A stretch of 41,773 nt of DNA from Gemmatimonadales bacterium (GCA_025937755.1 JAICQR010000007.1:1-41773), one strand, 5' to 3'. Positions 27,769 to 38,084 are shown, counted from the first letter of the stretch. Notes: generated from the sequence alone by a model not told the origin. Translations and numbers: made by a program.

Positions 27769-30245
27769 ACCGCGGCCCCGATCCCGAACCGGGCGAAAAA
27801 GTCCTCACAGCGTGTCAGCACGGCAGTCCAGTTCCCCACGATCTGCTCCGCGTTGGGAAGTCCGTTCAGCACCAGCGGGCCGTATCGCTTCGTGACGATC
27901 CGGCGGTCGAGCAGGAGCACGACACCCACGTCCTGCTCGGTGCGGATCAGGCGGCCGAAACCCTGCTTGAGCTTGAGCGCGGCATGGGGAAGGAGGTAGT
28001 TGGTGAACCCGTTCTGCCCCTGCGACTCCAGACGTTCCAGCCGGGCGGCGGTGAGCGGCTCGCTCGGTACCTTGAAAGGTAGCTTGGTCAGCACCAGCGC
28101 CCTGAGCGCCCGTCCGGGCACATCGACGCCCTCCCAGAAGGAGTCGGTGCCCAGCAGGATCGCGTTCCCCGCCTCGCGAAACCGGCGCAGCAGCTGGTCC
28201 CGCTGCCCATCGCCCTGCACCAGCAGGGGCCAGCGCGCGCCAATGACCGGGCGGAGCCGGTCGGCGGCGCGACGAAGCGCCGCGTGGCTGGTAAACAGCA
28301 CGAACATGCCGCCGTCGGAGGCCGACGCGAGTTCGCGCACGATCCGGGCGACGGCTTCGTCATGCCCCGCCTCATCTTCCCGGGGATCGGGAACATCGTC
28401 CGGAATCCCGAAGAGGCAGTGCGAGGGAAAGTCAAACGGCGATGGCAGCGTCTCCCGCACCGTCACCGGCGACGATTCGCCGGTAAGCCCCAGCCGTGAC
28501 TCCAGAAACTCGAACTCGCCGCCAGCTGCGAGCGTGGCGCTCGTGAGCACGACCGTGTCCAGCCGGTCGAAGACCAGCTCCCGCAGCACCGCTGCCAAAT
28601 CCAGCGGAACTGACGACAGCGCAACATCCTGCTGCTTCCGCCCACTGCGTTCCATCCACCGCACCGCGGCGGGGCCGCCCGGCACCGGGCGCAGCGTGCG
28701 ATTGAGCCCGTCCGACAAGGCCTCGATCCGGCGCATCACCGCGCGCAGTTCGCGCAGCAGTTGGCCCTGGCGCTCGGTCTCGTTGACCTGCGCCAGCCGG
28801 TCGGCGACGGTCTCGATCAGGTCGCGCATCGCCCGGTACGAGGCCAGCGCCGAGTCCAGCTCAAAGGCGAGCCCATCGGACCAGACTTCGTCGCCGGCAA
28901 AGTCGTCATCCAGCCGCAGCTGCCCGCCCTGCGCCTTGTCGAGCCGCGCCAGCAGCCGGAGAAACAGCTGATCGGTGGCGCGACGCGCGTCGCCCACTGC
29001 CGGCAGCAACCGCTGGGTCAGGAGGTCGAGGCTGGCCTTGCTGAGGAGATCGCTGCGGGTGGCGAGCTCGCGCGCGAGCGTGGGCAGCAGCCCGCGGCCG
29101 TTGCGCTCGAAGCGCGCCAGCAGGCGCCGGGCCGCCCGGCTCGACACCTGGGTGCCGAGATGGCGCGCGGCGACATCCTCGAGGTGATGACCTTCATCGA
29201 GAATCAGCCGCTGGTACGGCGGCAGCACGGCGGCCTCCTGCCAGTTGTCAGCCGCCTGCCGCACCGCGAGGTCAGCCGCGAGCAGGTGATGGTTGACCAC
29301 CACGATGTCGGCTTCCGCTGCGCGACGCCGGGCGCGGAACAGAAAACAGCGGTCGAAGTAGTCGCACTTGGTCCGGGTGCAGAGGTCGGCCTCGGCGCTC
29401 ACCTCGTCCCACACATCCTGGCTGGGCGACGCCGGAAGCTCGCTGAGCGTTCCGTCGGCGGTGCGGCCGGCCCACTCGGCCAGGTCGTACAGTTCGGTCA
29501 GGCGGTCCTGTTCCAGCAGCGTGCGCTGAGCCTGGGTGGCGCTGGCGAGCCGGGAAAGGCAGAGGTAATTGCGCCAGCCCTTGAGCAGCGCGAACGTCGG
29601 CGTGTAGTCGTCGTCGGCCAGCGCCTTGCGCAGCAAGGGGAGATCCTTGCCAACCAGCTGCTCCTGCAGATTGATGGTGTTGGTGCTGACCACGGTGCGT
29701 TCGCGGTTGGCCCGCGCCCACGCAAGCGCCGGCACCAGGTAGGCAAAGGACTTTCCTACGCCGGTGCCCGCCTCGAGCAGCAGCACGCCCCCGTCGTTGT
29801 ACCCGTCAGCCACGTAGGCCGCCATGTCGCGCTGGCTGGGCCGGTCTTCCCACGCGCCCAGCGATCGGGCAATCGCTCCTCCTTCGCCCAGGGTGCCGAG
29901 CACGTCGAAGGGATCGACCCGCACCCGTTCGAGTTCACGGGGCACTTCCACCACGACGTACAGGTCGCTCGCGTCATTGGGGATGATGCCCAGCCCGATG
30001 CCCTCGTCGTGGAGCCGCGCAGCGACATGGAGATCAGCCCCCGACGGCTCCAGTACACCACTGGGATGATTGTGGAGCAGCATCTCGCCCCGCTGTGCCA
30101 TGCCCGAGAGCGCCAGCACGGCTTCCACGGTGCCCCGGGCCACCGGCCGCGCGGCAGTGACAACGCCGTCGCGGTCCACGATGGCCGCAAAGGACACTTC
30201 GCGCCCCCCGGCCGCAGCGATTTCTGCGGCGAGCAGGGCGCGCAC
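27765..30245 (-). CDS. N-terminal JAB/RadC-like (MPN+) domain fused to DinG/XPD-family Fe-S helicase
   Basis: N-term MLLHNHPSGVLEPSGADLHVAARLHDEGIGLGIIPNDASDLYVV; helicase Walker A EAGTGVGKSFAYLVPAL, DEGH box, Fe-S-type cysteines (NYLC...DLCTRTKCDYFDRC). Start uncertain (GTG at 30245, possibly an upstream non-ATG codon). Confidence 0.88.
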   Translation of the reverse strand: MRALLAAEIAAAGGREVSFAAIVDRDGVVTAARPVARGTVEAVLALSGMAQRGEMLLHNHPSGVLEPSGADLHVAARLHDEGIGLGIIPNDASDLYVVVEVPRELERVRVDPFDVLGTLGEGGAIARSLGAWEDRPSQRDMAAYVADGYNDGGVLLLEAGTGVGKSFAYLVPALAWARANRERTVVSTNTINLQEQLVGKDLPLLRKALADDDYTPTFALLKGWRNYLCLSRLASATQAQRTLLEQDRLTELYDLAEWAGRTADGTLSELPASPSQDVWDEVSAEADLCTRTKCDYFDRCFLFRARRRAAEADIVVVNHHLLAADLAVRQAADNWQEAAVLPPYQRLILDEGHHLEDVAARHLGTQVSSRAARRLLARFERNGRGLLPTLARELATRSDLLSKASLDLLTQRLLPAVGDARRATDQLFLRLLARLDKAQGGQLRLDDDFAGDEVWSDGLAFELDSALASYRAMRDLIETVADRLAQVNETERQGQLLRELRAVMRRIEALSDGLNRTLRPVPGGPAAVRWMERSGRKQQDVALSSVPLDLAAVLRELVFDRLDTVVLTSATLAAGGEFEFLESRLGLTGESSPVTVRETLPSPFDFPSHCLFGIPDDVPDPREDEAGHDEAVARIVRELASASDGGMFVLFTSHAALRRAADRLRPVIGARWPLLVQGDGQRDQLLRRFREAGNAILLGTDSFWEGVDVPGRALRALVLTKLPFKVPSEPLTAARLERLESQGQNGFTNYLLPHAALKLKQGFGRLIRTEQDVGVVLLLDRRIVTKRYGPLVLNGLPNAEQIVGNWTAVLTRCEDFFARFGIGAAV

Positions 30246-30265
30246 GCCAGGCGCAATGCGGTCGC

Positions 30266-31558
30266 TCAGGTCTTGAGTTCCTTCTTCTTTGCGGCGGGAA
30301 AGAGCACGTTGTTCAGGATCAGGCGGTATCCCGGCGAATGGGGATGCAACGCGAGGTCGGTGGGCGCGTCACCGATCTGGTGCTGGGGGTCTTCGGGATC
30401 GTGGCCACCGTAGAAGGTCCAGGTCCCCTGCCCCACTTCGCCCCGGATGTACTTGACCCACGGCGCGCCAGGCTCCTCCGCCATTACCGTCACGCCGGGC
30501 TTGAGCGTCCGCCGGTTGAACGACGTGGTAAGGCCGTAGAAGTCGGGAATGACCTGGCGATGGTTCTGCACCAGCATGGTCGGCACCGGGTCGATCTTGG
30601 CGCTGAAGTCGAACAGCGTGAACGCACCGAGCTCCTGGCGGCGATCAGGCGAGTTGACCTGGTGGCCGTCGATATCGGAGAACACCGCCATCGTGGGGCT
30701 CTGCTCCAGCCGGGCATTCTCGAATGCCAGTCCTCGCGACCAGTCCATCCGGGCGTTGGCATCGGCGGCCATCGGCGTACCATCGGCGAAACTCGCGGCG
30801 ATGTCGGTTCCGGCCGACGCCAGCGCCAGGTCGATCGTCTCGGTCGCGGTGCACATGGCGAAGAGAAATCCTCCCTGCTCCACGAAACCGGCGATGCGTT
30901 GCGCCACTGCCCGCTTCTCCTCGGGCACCGACGAGAATCCCAGGGCACGGGCCATGTCCTGGTTGCGCTGCATCATCTCGGTGAGCCACGGCGCGCCGGC
31001 ATAGTTGAGGACGAACTTGGAAAACTGGCCGGTGAAGTCCTCGTGATGAAGGTGGAGCCAGTCGTAGTCCGGCAGGCGGCCCTGGATCACTTCCTGGTCC
31101 CACACCTTTTCATACTTCACGCCCGCGTATTCGAGTGCCATTGTCACTGCGTCGTCCCACGGCGCGGCGTTGGGCGGAGAATAAATCGCCACGCGGGGCG
31201 CCTTCTCCAGCGGCACCGCGTCCATGTTGGCCTGCTCAATCTCGGCGCGGATGCTGGTGACCGCCCCGGCGTCGGCGTCGTGCACGGTCACTCCGGCAAG
31301 CGCCGCATCGCGCGCTGTTGCCGCACTGCCGGGCAGCAGGAACGAGCCGCTGCGGTAGTTGAGCAGCCATTCCACCTTCTCGCCCCGCTCCAGCGCGCGA
31401 AAGGCGACGCCATAGGCCTTGAGGTGATCGGCCTGGGTGTCATCCATGGGCGCAAGCAGCCAGGGCGCGCGGATTGCGCCCAGGCCGCGAAGCGGCGCGG
31501 GGAGCGCCAGCGCGGCGACGGCGGCTGCCGTGGTGCCCATGAAGCGGCGTCGTATCAT
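30266..31558 (-). CDS. Tat-type exported conserved protein, possibly ThuA/GATase-like fold
   Basis: RRRFMGTTAAAVAALALPAPLRG signal; MDDTQADHLKAYGVAF, GGFLFAMCTATETIDLAL, HPHSPGYRLILNNVLFPA. Family resembles proteins I recall being mislabelled asparagine synthetase B. Confidence 0.6.
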   Translation of the reverse strand: MIRRRFMGTTAAAVAALALPAPLRGLGAIRAPWLLAPMDDTQADHLKAYGVAFRALERGEKVEWLLNYRSGSFLLPGSAATARDAALAGVTVHDADAGAVTSIRAEIEQANMDAVPLEKAPRVAIYSPPNAAPWDDAVTMALEYAGVKYEKVWDQEVIQGRLPDYDWLHLHHEDFTGQFSKFVLNYAGAPWLTEMMQRNQDMARALGFSSVPEEKRAVAQRIAGFVEQGGFLFAMCTATETIDLALASAGTDIAASFADGTPMAADANARMDWSRGLAFENARLEQSPTMAVFSDIDGHQVNSPDRRQELGAFTLFDFSAKIDPVPTMLVQNHRQVIPDFYGLTTSFNRRTLKPGVTVMAEEPGAPWVKYIRGEVGQGTWTFYGGHDPEDPQHQIGDAPTDLALHPHSPGYRLILNNVLFPAAKKKELKT

Positions 31559-33291
31559 GTCGGTGGCACGGCTCCCTTCGCTTCATCCAGCGCACGGCGG
31601 GCTTCCGGCACCGTCGCGCTCTCTGGCCACGTGAGAATCAGGTGTTCCAGCAGGCCTATCGCTTCAGCGGACCTCCGCTGTGCCAGCAGCAGTCGCGCCA
31701 GTTCCAGCTCCGCGGCCGGGGCGGTGGCGGGCAACGCCGAGGCGGCGGCCTTTCGCAAGAGTGCCTCGGCGTCGGTGGAGTCGCCCAGCGAGCCGCGCAC
31801 CGATGCGGCGAGCAGCGTCACCCCAGCGCCGCCCTTCTCGGCGGGAAGCGCGTCGCCGACTTGCTCCAGCACCTTCGCGCCACGAGCAGAGTCGCCCTGC
31901 TCCAGCGCCAGTAGCGCGGCGCCGAGCGCAGGCAACGTGTCGGCGGTGAGGGGCTGCACCAGCGCCAGCAAGGCGGTGCGGTGCGCAGCCTCCTCACGCG
32001 ATCCGGCATACGGTCCGGCGGCCCGGAACAGGTCCACGGCAGTCTTGATATCCCCGCGAAACAGGGCGAGGCGACCTCTGGCGGCGAGACCCTCCACCGT
32101 ACTGTCACCGGCCAGCGCCGCCGCGCCGCGGTCGAGCTGCCCCGCGCGGGCCCAGCCGAGTGCGATGCTCCGGCGCAACGCCTGCCATTCGTCGGCCGGG
32201 AGACGGTCTCGCAGCTTTGCCAGCTCGGCTTCTGCTTCGGCTGGTTTTCCCTCGGAGAGCAGCACACCAATGAGCGTGGAACCAGCACTGGCCGCTGCTG
32301 CCGATCCACTACGTCCAGCTGGCAGGGCAGCGAGCACCCGGCGGGCGGCTGCCTGGTCTCCAGCCTGCTGGTATGCCTGCGCCGCCTCGACCCGGGCCCG
32401 CGCCGCCGCATCGCCTGAGTTGCGCCGAGCCAGTTCCTCCAGTGCCGCGCCGCGGGCACGCGCAGCATCGGGCCGCGTCTGGAGTCCGCTCGCGAAACCC
32501 CGCAAGGCCTCGGAGGCGCGCACCCGATCCGACGGCAGCGCGGCGATCAATACCTTGACCGCTTCGTCGGGATCTCCCCAGCGAGCGAGCAGTCCGGCTT
32601 CCAGCTCGCGCGCCTCGAGGGTGCGCTCCGTGCCCAGCGCCGTTCGGACGGTGGCGCGTTCCCGGACCGGCACCGGCGTCAGGGCGGCCAGGGCTGTCAG
32701 GCGATAGCCAGGGAGCTCGCGCGCAGCAGCGAGCCACTCGCGGGTGGCGCCCGTCCAGTCGCCTTCGCTGGCGCGCAACTGCGCCATGTCGTACGCCATG
32801 GCGTTGTCGTTGCCAAGCTGGACTCGGCCCCACTCCACGGCCCGCTTGGCCTCGGCCCGCTGTCTGGTGCGCACCAATGCCTGTACCAGTTCCCGGTACG
32901 GTGCCGGCTCGCCCTTCGCCATTGCGCTCCAGCCGGCAACCGCCGCTCGCGCGCTGTCGACGTTGCGGTGCGTCACCCAGGCACGGACCAGCACGCTGTA
33001 AGCCGCGGGACTCGGCGCGCGCGCGACGGCGGCCTGCGCCGGGACCAGCATCTCGCCGCTACGATTCAGCGGCTCCAGCGAACGCTCGAGGCCCATCAGT
33101 GCGGTGGCGTCCGCCTGGTTGGCCGCGAGGGCACGCTGGTAGGCCACCGCCGCCGCGGCGAAGTCGCCACGGCGCTCGGCGTCAAGCGCCACACCCAGAT
33201 CGCCAGGAACCTGCGGGCGCTGTGCCATCAACGGCGGGGCGATGCCCACCAGCAGCGTCAACATGAACACGAACGACGCGACCCGAGTCAT
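31555..33291 (-). CDS. Exported TPR-repeat protein
   Basis: Signal peptide; Ala-rich helical repeats (LGVALDAERRGDFAAAAVAYQRALAANQADATALMGLERSL). Confidence 0.8.
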   Translation of the reverse strand: MTRVASFVFMLTLLVGIAPPLMAQRPQVPGDLGVALDAERRGDFAAAAVAYQRALAANQADATALMGLERSLEPLNRSGEMLVPAQAAVARAPSPAAYSVLVRAWVTHRNVDSARAAVAGWSAMAKGEPAPYRELVQALVRTRQRAEAKRAVEWGRVQLGNDNAMAYDMAQLRASEGDWTGATREWLAAARELPGYRLTALAALTPVPVRERATVRTALGTERTLEARELEAGLLARWGDPDEAVKVLIAALPSDRVRASEALRGFASGLQTRPDAARARGAALEELARRNSGDAAARARVEAAQAYQQAGDQAAARRVLAALPAGRSGSAAAASAGSTLIGVLLSEGKPAEAEAELAKLRDRLPADEWQALRRSIALGWARAGQLDRGAAALAGDSTVEGLAARGRLALFRGDIKTAVDLFRAAGPYAGSREEAAHRTALLALVQPLTADTLPALGAALLALEQGDSARGAKVLEQVGDALPAEKGGAGVTLLAASVRGSLGDSTDAEALLRKAAASALPATAPAAELELARLLLAQRRSAEAIGLLEHLILTWPESATVPEARRALDEAKGAVPPT

Positions 33292-36200
33292 CGTGGTGCC
33301 GGCTCCGTGAGCACACGGAAATATTCCACCACGAGCCGGCGCTCCGCCGGCGAAAGCCGCTGGAGTTCATCCCAGTCGGGAAGCCTGGGGCGGTCCCCTT
33401 CGCGCAGCAGGCGGTCGCGCAGTGCCGGTGGCAGCAGGATCTCGCCCGGTTTCGCGCTGGTACTCTCCCGCTCCTTCTGCTCGTCGCGCTCTTCGCCCTC
33501 GAGGGTCCGGCCCGCGTCGAGCATCCGGCGGAACAGCCGCTGCTGCCGCTCGACCGTCTGCTGCGACAGCCTGCCGCTCTCGAGGTCCCGGGCCAGCGCC
33601 TTGGCTTCCTCCGCCAGCGCCCCTGCCGACGGCATGCCACCCTGCGCCCGGAGCCGTTCGAGTTGCTCCGCAACTGCGCGCTGGGCGGCCGCGGCCTGCG
33701 CCAGTTGCCGGCCCATCTGGCCCTGACCCGCACCTGCCATCGGCAGCAGTGACGCCGCCTGCTGTCCCGCCTGTCCCTGCTGCCCCGCCAGCTGGCTCAT
33801 GCGCTGCATCGCTTCCTGCATGCCCGAACCGGAGCCCGAGCCCGCTACGTCATCGCGCGACCGAACCATGTAGTACGCCGCCACGGTCAGCGCGTCCACC
33901 GCCCCACCCGCATGTGTGGTGGCAGTTCGATTGTCGGGAACGGCAGTTGCGAGTGCCGCCCGGGCGCGGGCCATCTCCTGCTGCGCGACCGCAAGCGCGG
34001 GGAGAATGCGAGAAGACACCAGGGCATTCCGGCCTGCCGTTGCCTGCATCTGCGCCAGCACTCGGGCCACGCCATCCTCCAAAGCGCCCTGGGTGGCACG
34101 GGTGTCCGCCGTGGTCTCGCCACCGGTAAACTGACGGCCCAGCTGCAGCTGCCGCTGGGTCAGACGGCTGGTCTCCGCCAGCGCCAGGTCCAGCGCAGCG
34201 AGCACTTCTTCGCGCCATTCATCCTGCATCCCATCCCGCGCCTCCTCCAGCTGCGGGCCCAGCGGGGCCAGCATCTGCTCTGCCTCCTTGCCCGACTGGC
34301 TCGCCCCCTGGCGGTTGCCGGCACTCATCTGGTCCGACGCTTCCTGCATCTTCTGCGCGGCGTGCGATGCCTGCTCAGCTGCCTGGTTGAGTTCTGACTG
34401 GGCTGCCTGGGCAGCATCCTGCGCCGCTGCTTCGCGGAGGTCGGCCGCGAGCGAATCGGCCCGCTCGGCCAGCGCCTGCTCCCACTCCATCGCGGTCCCC
34501 GAGTCGGCGGTGGCTACTTCGGCGTTCCACTGCGCCTGTTCCTTGGCGAGCTCCTTCGCCTCTTCGGCAAGCGCGGTCATCTCGCCCTCGAGGGCGGCGC
34601 GCTCGAACAGCTCGCGACTGCGCTCGAGCGCATCGCGCAACTGCTCCTGCGCCCGGGCCAGTTCTTCGAGCGACTGCCGTGCCTGCTGCGCGTCCAGCTG
34701 GCGCAGCGCCTGTTGCAACTCCGCCAGCTTCTCGCGGAGCTCGGGCGTCAGCGCCTGTTCCAGCTGCTGCCGCACTTCCTCCAGCCGCTGGCGGAACGCG
34801 GGATCGTCCAGCCCAGCCCGCTCGACGGCTTCTTCCAATTGCCGGACAGCCTCCTGCAGCTGCTCCGCCTCCTGCACCAGCTGTTCGGTGGCCTGCGCCG
34901 CGGCCTCGGCGCGCTGCGCCTGCTCGAAACTGAGCGACGCATCCGACTTCTCTCCCGCGCTGTTGCTGTTACGGGGCTGTTCGCGGGAGAGATCCTCGGT
35001 GGTGCGAGCGACATCGCGGCTCCGGTCCGAAAGCGAGTCGAGCCGGCTCGAGATCTCGGCGATGGCTTCGCGCCGGGCATCACGAAGGTCCCCCTCGGTG
35101 GGAACGCGCAGCAGGTACTCGCGCGAACGCCCGGTCTGTGCCGAGGGTGAATTGTCCACGGCGATGGCGCGATAGCGCAGGGTGTCACCCGGTGAGAGCC
35201 GGAAGCCTGCCAGGGCGAGCTCATGTCCCAGGATGGCGTGCTCGGGCCGCCCGTCCAGCGCGATGGGGATTCGGGTTGCCTGAGTCGAGCCATTTCGGCG
35301 AGCCTCGAGGTACACCGCCGACAGACCGTAATCGTCACGTGCATCCAGCACGAGCGGCAGCCGCATCGAGAGCGGGGCAACCGTATCGGCGCCGGGCACC
35401 GGGAGGTCGATCGAAGGTGCGCTGTCGGGCACCAGCCGTACCGGCAACTGCACTGGATCGCCACCCAGGGGCGCACCCGATGCGGTAGTCAGCAGCAGCG
35501 CGTAGACACCGCTGGCTGTGGGCCGAAAACTTCCACTGAATCCATTGCCATCAACGGTGAGCGAGTCGGCTCCGGCGTCCCGCCTCCACTGCGCAGCGAC
35601 CAGTGCGGTCGTCGCTTCTCCCCTGGTGTCGAGGCGGGTGCCTGCCGGCAGCAGGATGGTATCACCGGCGGTGGGGATCGGCTCGTCCTCGAGTCCGAGG
35701 TAGCGCGGATAGCGTGCAGTGACGAGCAGCGAACCCAGAAAGGCCGGCAGCCGCACGCGAACATGCAGCGTGTCGGAAGACTTGCCGCCACTGGTGGCGC
35801 GTGCGTGGAGATCCGCGCGGAGATCGGGGAAGGCGCGCTCCGCGACACCCAGTGAATCGAGCCGTATGGCGACGGGGGTCCAGCTCTCGCCCGTCGCACG
35901 GGTCCACAGCACGGCATCGCGCCGGCCGGGAGCCTCGATCCGAAGCCGCACGTCGGCTCCGCGATCGACCGCGTCGGCGCTGGCCGACAATCGCACCGGC
36001 TGCGCTGCATCACGCAGTGCCCGCGCCGGACTCCAGAGCGCGCGCCCCGGTCCGCGCCATGGCTGGGCACTGCCCAGCAGCGCTCCACCCAGCAGCAGCA
36101 CACCCACGCTGCGAAGCAGCCTGGTGCCCAGCGGACGAGACACAGGCTCCAGGGCTGCAGCACCATCGCGGCGGAGTTCTTCCGCCCGTGCACCATCGGC

Positions 36201-36551
36201 GAAACCAAGCAGGGTCAGGCTGGTGCCGGGAGCCGGTGCCTCGAGCAACGACGTCAGCGAGCCGAGCCGCCAGCCACCGCCACGCTCGAGCCAATGCGCC
36301 ACGCTTGCGGTCGAGTAGTCACTTGCGCGACGTCGCGACCGCAGGAATGCCAGCAGCATCAGTACCACCACCACCAGCCAGGCCGCCGGCACCCACGACG
36401 GAGCCACGAACCAGCCCAGCCGCGCCCCCCACGCCGCGAGGCCCAGGACCAGCAGTGCGAGACCCACCGCCAGCGTTGCGCCTGCCATCCCGCTGCGCAT
36501 GGCCAGCGGGCTGGCCAACTGCCCCAGCTCGGTTCGTGTGGCGCTGCTCAC
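33288..36551 (-). CDS. DUF4175-like large membrane/coiled-coil protein
   Basis: 1087 aa; two N-terminal TMs, beta-rich region, long Gln/Glu/Ala coiled coil; next to a DUF4159 gene. Confidence 0.75.
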   Translation of the reverse strand: MSSATRTELGQLASPLAMRSGMAGATLAVGLALLVLGLAAWGARLGWFVAPSWVPAAWLVVVVLMLLAFLRSRRRASDYSTASVAHWLERGGGWRLGSLTSLLEAPAPGTSLTLLGFADGARAEELRRDGAAALEPVSRPLGTRLLRSVGVLLLGGALLGSAQPWRGPGRALWSPARALRDAAQPVRLSASADAVDRGADVRLRIEAPGRRDAVLWTRATGESWTPVAIRLDSLGVAERAFPDLRADLHARATSGGKSSDTLHVRVRLPAFLGSLLVTARYPRYLGLEDEPIPTAGDTILLPAGTRLDTRGEATTALVAAQWRRDAGADSLTVDGNGFSGSFRPTASGVYALLLTTASGAPLGGDPVQLPVRLVPDSAPSIDLPVPGADTVAPLSMRLPLVLDARDDYGLSAVYLEARRNGSTQATRIPIALDGRPEHAILGHELALAGFRLSPGDTLRYRAIAVDNSPSAQTGRSREYLLRVPTEGDLRDARREAIAEISSRLDSLSDRSRDVARTTEDLSREQPRNSNSAGEKSDASLSFEQAQRAEAAAQATEQLVQEAEQLQEAVRQLEEAVERAGLDDPAFRQRLEEVRQQLEQALTPELREKLAELQQALRQLDAQQARQSLEELARAQEQLRDALERSRELFERAALEGEMTALAEEAKELAKEQAQWNAEVATADSGTAMEWEQALAERADSLAADLREAAAQDAAQAAQSELNQAAEQASHAAQKMQEASDQMSAGNRQGASQSGKEAEQMLAPLGPQLEEARDGMQDEWREEVLAALDLALAETSRLTQRQLQLGRQFTGGETTADTRATQGALEDGVARVLAQMQATAGRNALVSSRILPALAVAQQEMARARAALATAVPDNRTATTHAGGAVDALTVAAYYMVRSRDDVAGSGSGSGMQEAMQRMSQLAGQQGQAGQQAASLLPMAGAGQGQMGRQLAQAAAAQRAVAEQLERLRAQGGMPSAGALAEEAKALARDLESGRLSQQTVERQQRLFRRMLDAGRTLEGEERDEQKERESTSAKPGEILLPPALRDRLLREGDRPRLPDWDELQRLSPAERRLVVEYFRVLTEPAPR

Positions 36552-37240
36552 CCGCCGTACCCCACGGCATAGGCGAAGAGATTCACACCCATGCGCAGCG
36601 CCAGCTCCCGCTTGTCCGGCGGATCGTCGTGCACTTCAGGATCTTCCCAGCCGTCGCCGAGATCGGTTTCGTAGGTGTAGTACACCGCGAGGCGACCGTC
36701 GATGAACAGCCCCAGGCCCTGGGCCGGCTTGCCGTCATGCTCGTGCACCTTGGGAATGCCCTGGGGAAAGTCGTACACCAGATGATAGATCGGATGATCT
36801 ACCGGCACGTCGACCAGCTCCCGATCAGGAAGCAGCCGTGCGAGTTCCCGCCGAATGCTCTGGTCCATGCCGTAGTTGTCGTCCACGTGCAGGAAGCCGC
36901 CCTGGTTGAGCCATTCGCGCAACCGCTCCAGGTCGGCGTCGCTGAAATGCACATTGCCGTGACCGGTCATGTAGAGGTACGGCTCGCTCCACAATTGCTC
37001 GGAAGCAAGCGTCACCACCCGCTCGCGATCGGCAACCTTGAGCGTGGTCCGCTCACGGATCGCCCGCAGCAGGTTCGGAATGCTCGATGGGTTGGCATAC
37101 CAGTCGCCGCCGCCTTCGTACTGCAATCGGGCAATGGTCGCCTGGCCAGCGCTGGCGGCAGCTTCCTGCGCGTGCGCCGACCCCGCCGCACCCAGCCACG
37201 CGGCCAGCAGGGCGCCCACAAGCGTCAGCAATCGTCCCAT
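36548..37240 (-). CDS. DUF4159 domain protein, exported
   Basis: Signal peptide; ATIARLQYEGGGDWYANPSSIPNLL, YLYMTGHGNVHFSDADLERLREWLNQGGFLHVDDNYGMDQSIRREL. Confidence 0.85.
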   Translation of the reverse strand: MGRLLTLVGALLAAWLGAAGSAHAQEAAASAGQATIARLQYEGGGDWYANPSSIPNLLRAIRERTTLKVADRERVVTLASEQLWSEPYLYMTGHGNVHFSDADLERLREWLNQGGFLHVDDNYGMDQSIRRELARLLPDRELVDVPVDHPIYHLVYDFPQGIPKVHEHDGKPAQGLGLFIDGRLAVYYTYETDLGDGWEDPEVHDDPPDKRELALRMGVNLFAYAVGYGG

Positions 37241-37247
37241 GATGCCT

Positions 37248-38081
37248 TCATGAACCCAGGTCCGTCACGATGCGATAGGCCTCATTCCGCCCCAGCCCGA
37301 ATTCGCTGCCCAGGCGCGCCGCGGTGTCCCTGCGGGACAGGCCAGATGCCAGCAGCTCCTCGGCCCGGGCCCGGCTGACAGCGGGATCGGGTGCGGTGGA
37401 CGGCGCTTCGGGCGCCCCGCCGAGAATCACGGTGACTTCGCCCCTCGGCTCCGTACCGGCGTACGCGGCCGCGAGCGTGCCCGTGGTACCCGTACGGATT
37501 TCCTCGTGAATCTTCGTCAACTCGCGAGCGACCACGGCGCTTCGATCTGGCCCGGCCAGCTCCACCAGGTCGGCGAGCAGGGCTCCGACTCGTCCCGGCG
37601 CCTCGAAAATGACCACCGGCCAGGGCTCGGAGGCGGCGCGTTCGAGCAGCCGCCGCCGTTCGGAGCCCTTCCGCGGAACAAAGCCGAGAAAGAGATAGCG
37701 GTCGCCGCCGAGGCCTGCTGCCGAGAGCGCCGTGGCCACGGCCGACGGCCCCGGAATGGGGACGACCTCGTGTCCGGCGGCGCGCACGGCACGCACCAGC
37801 TCGGCACCCGGATCGCTGATCAGCGGAGTGCCGGCGTCCGACACGAGTGCCACGTCGCGCTGCCCATCCAGCACCGCCAGCAGCGTGTCGATGCGCCGTG
37901 CTGGCGAGTGAGCGTGAAAGGAAAGCAGCCGGGGAGATGCACCAATGTGGGCGAGCAGGATGCCGGAGCGCCGGGTATCCTCGGCTGCGACCGTATCAAC
38001 GGATCGCAGGACCTCGGCGGCCCGAGCCGTGAGGTCCTGCAGGTTGCCTAGGGGAGTGGCGACAACGAAGAGAGTAGCCAA
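37248..38081 (-). CDS. rsmI: 16S rRNA (cytidine-2'-O)-methyltransferase
   Basis: TLFVVATPLGNLQDLTARAAEVLRSVDTVAAEDTRRSG, ALVSDAGTPLISDPGAELVRA, IPGPSAVATALSAAGL. Confidence 0.95.
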   Translation of the reverse strand: MATLFVVATPLGNLQDLTARAAEVLRSVDTVAAEDTRRSGILLAHIGASPRLLSFHAHSPARRIDTLLAVLDGQRDVALVSDAGTPLISDPGAELVRAVRAAGHEVVPIPGPSAVATALSAAGLGGDRYLFLGFVPRKGSERRRLLERAASEPWPVVIFEAPGRVGALLADLVELAGPDRSAVVARELTKIHEEIRTGTTGTLAAAYAGTEPRGEVTVILGGAPEAPSTAPDPAVSRARAEELLASGLSRRDTAARLGSEFGLGRNEAYRIVTDLGS

Positions 38082-38084
38082 GCC

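Noticed and set aside
30338-32707. 789-aa plus-strand ORF opposite the exported/TPR genes
   Set aside because: Low-complexity Ser/Arg/Ala composition typical of antisense frames in GC-rich DNA; the minus-strand frames have recognisable signal peptides, TPRs and overlaps.
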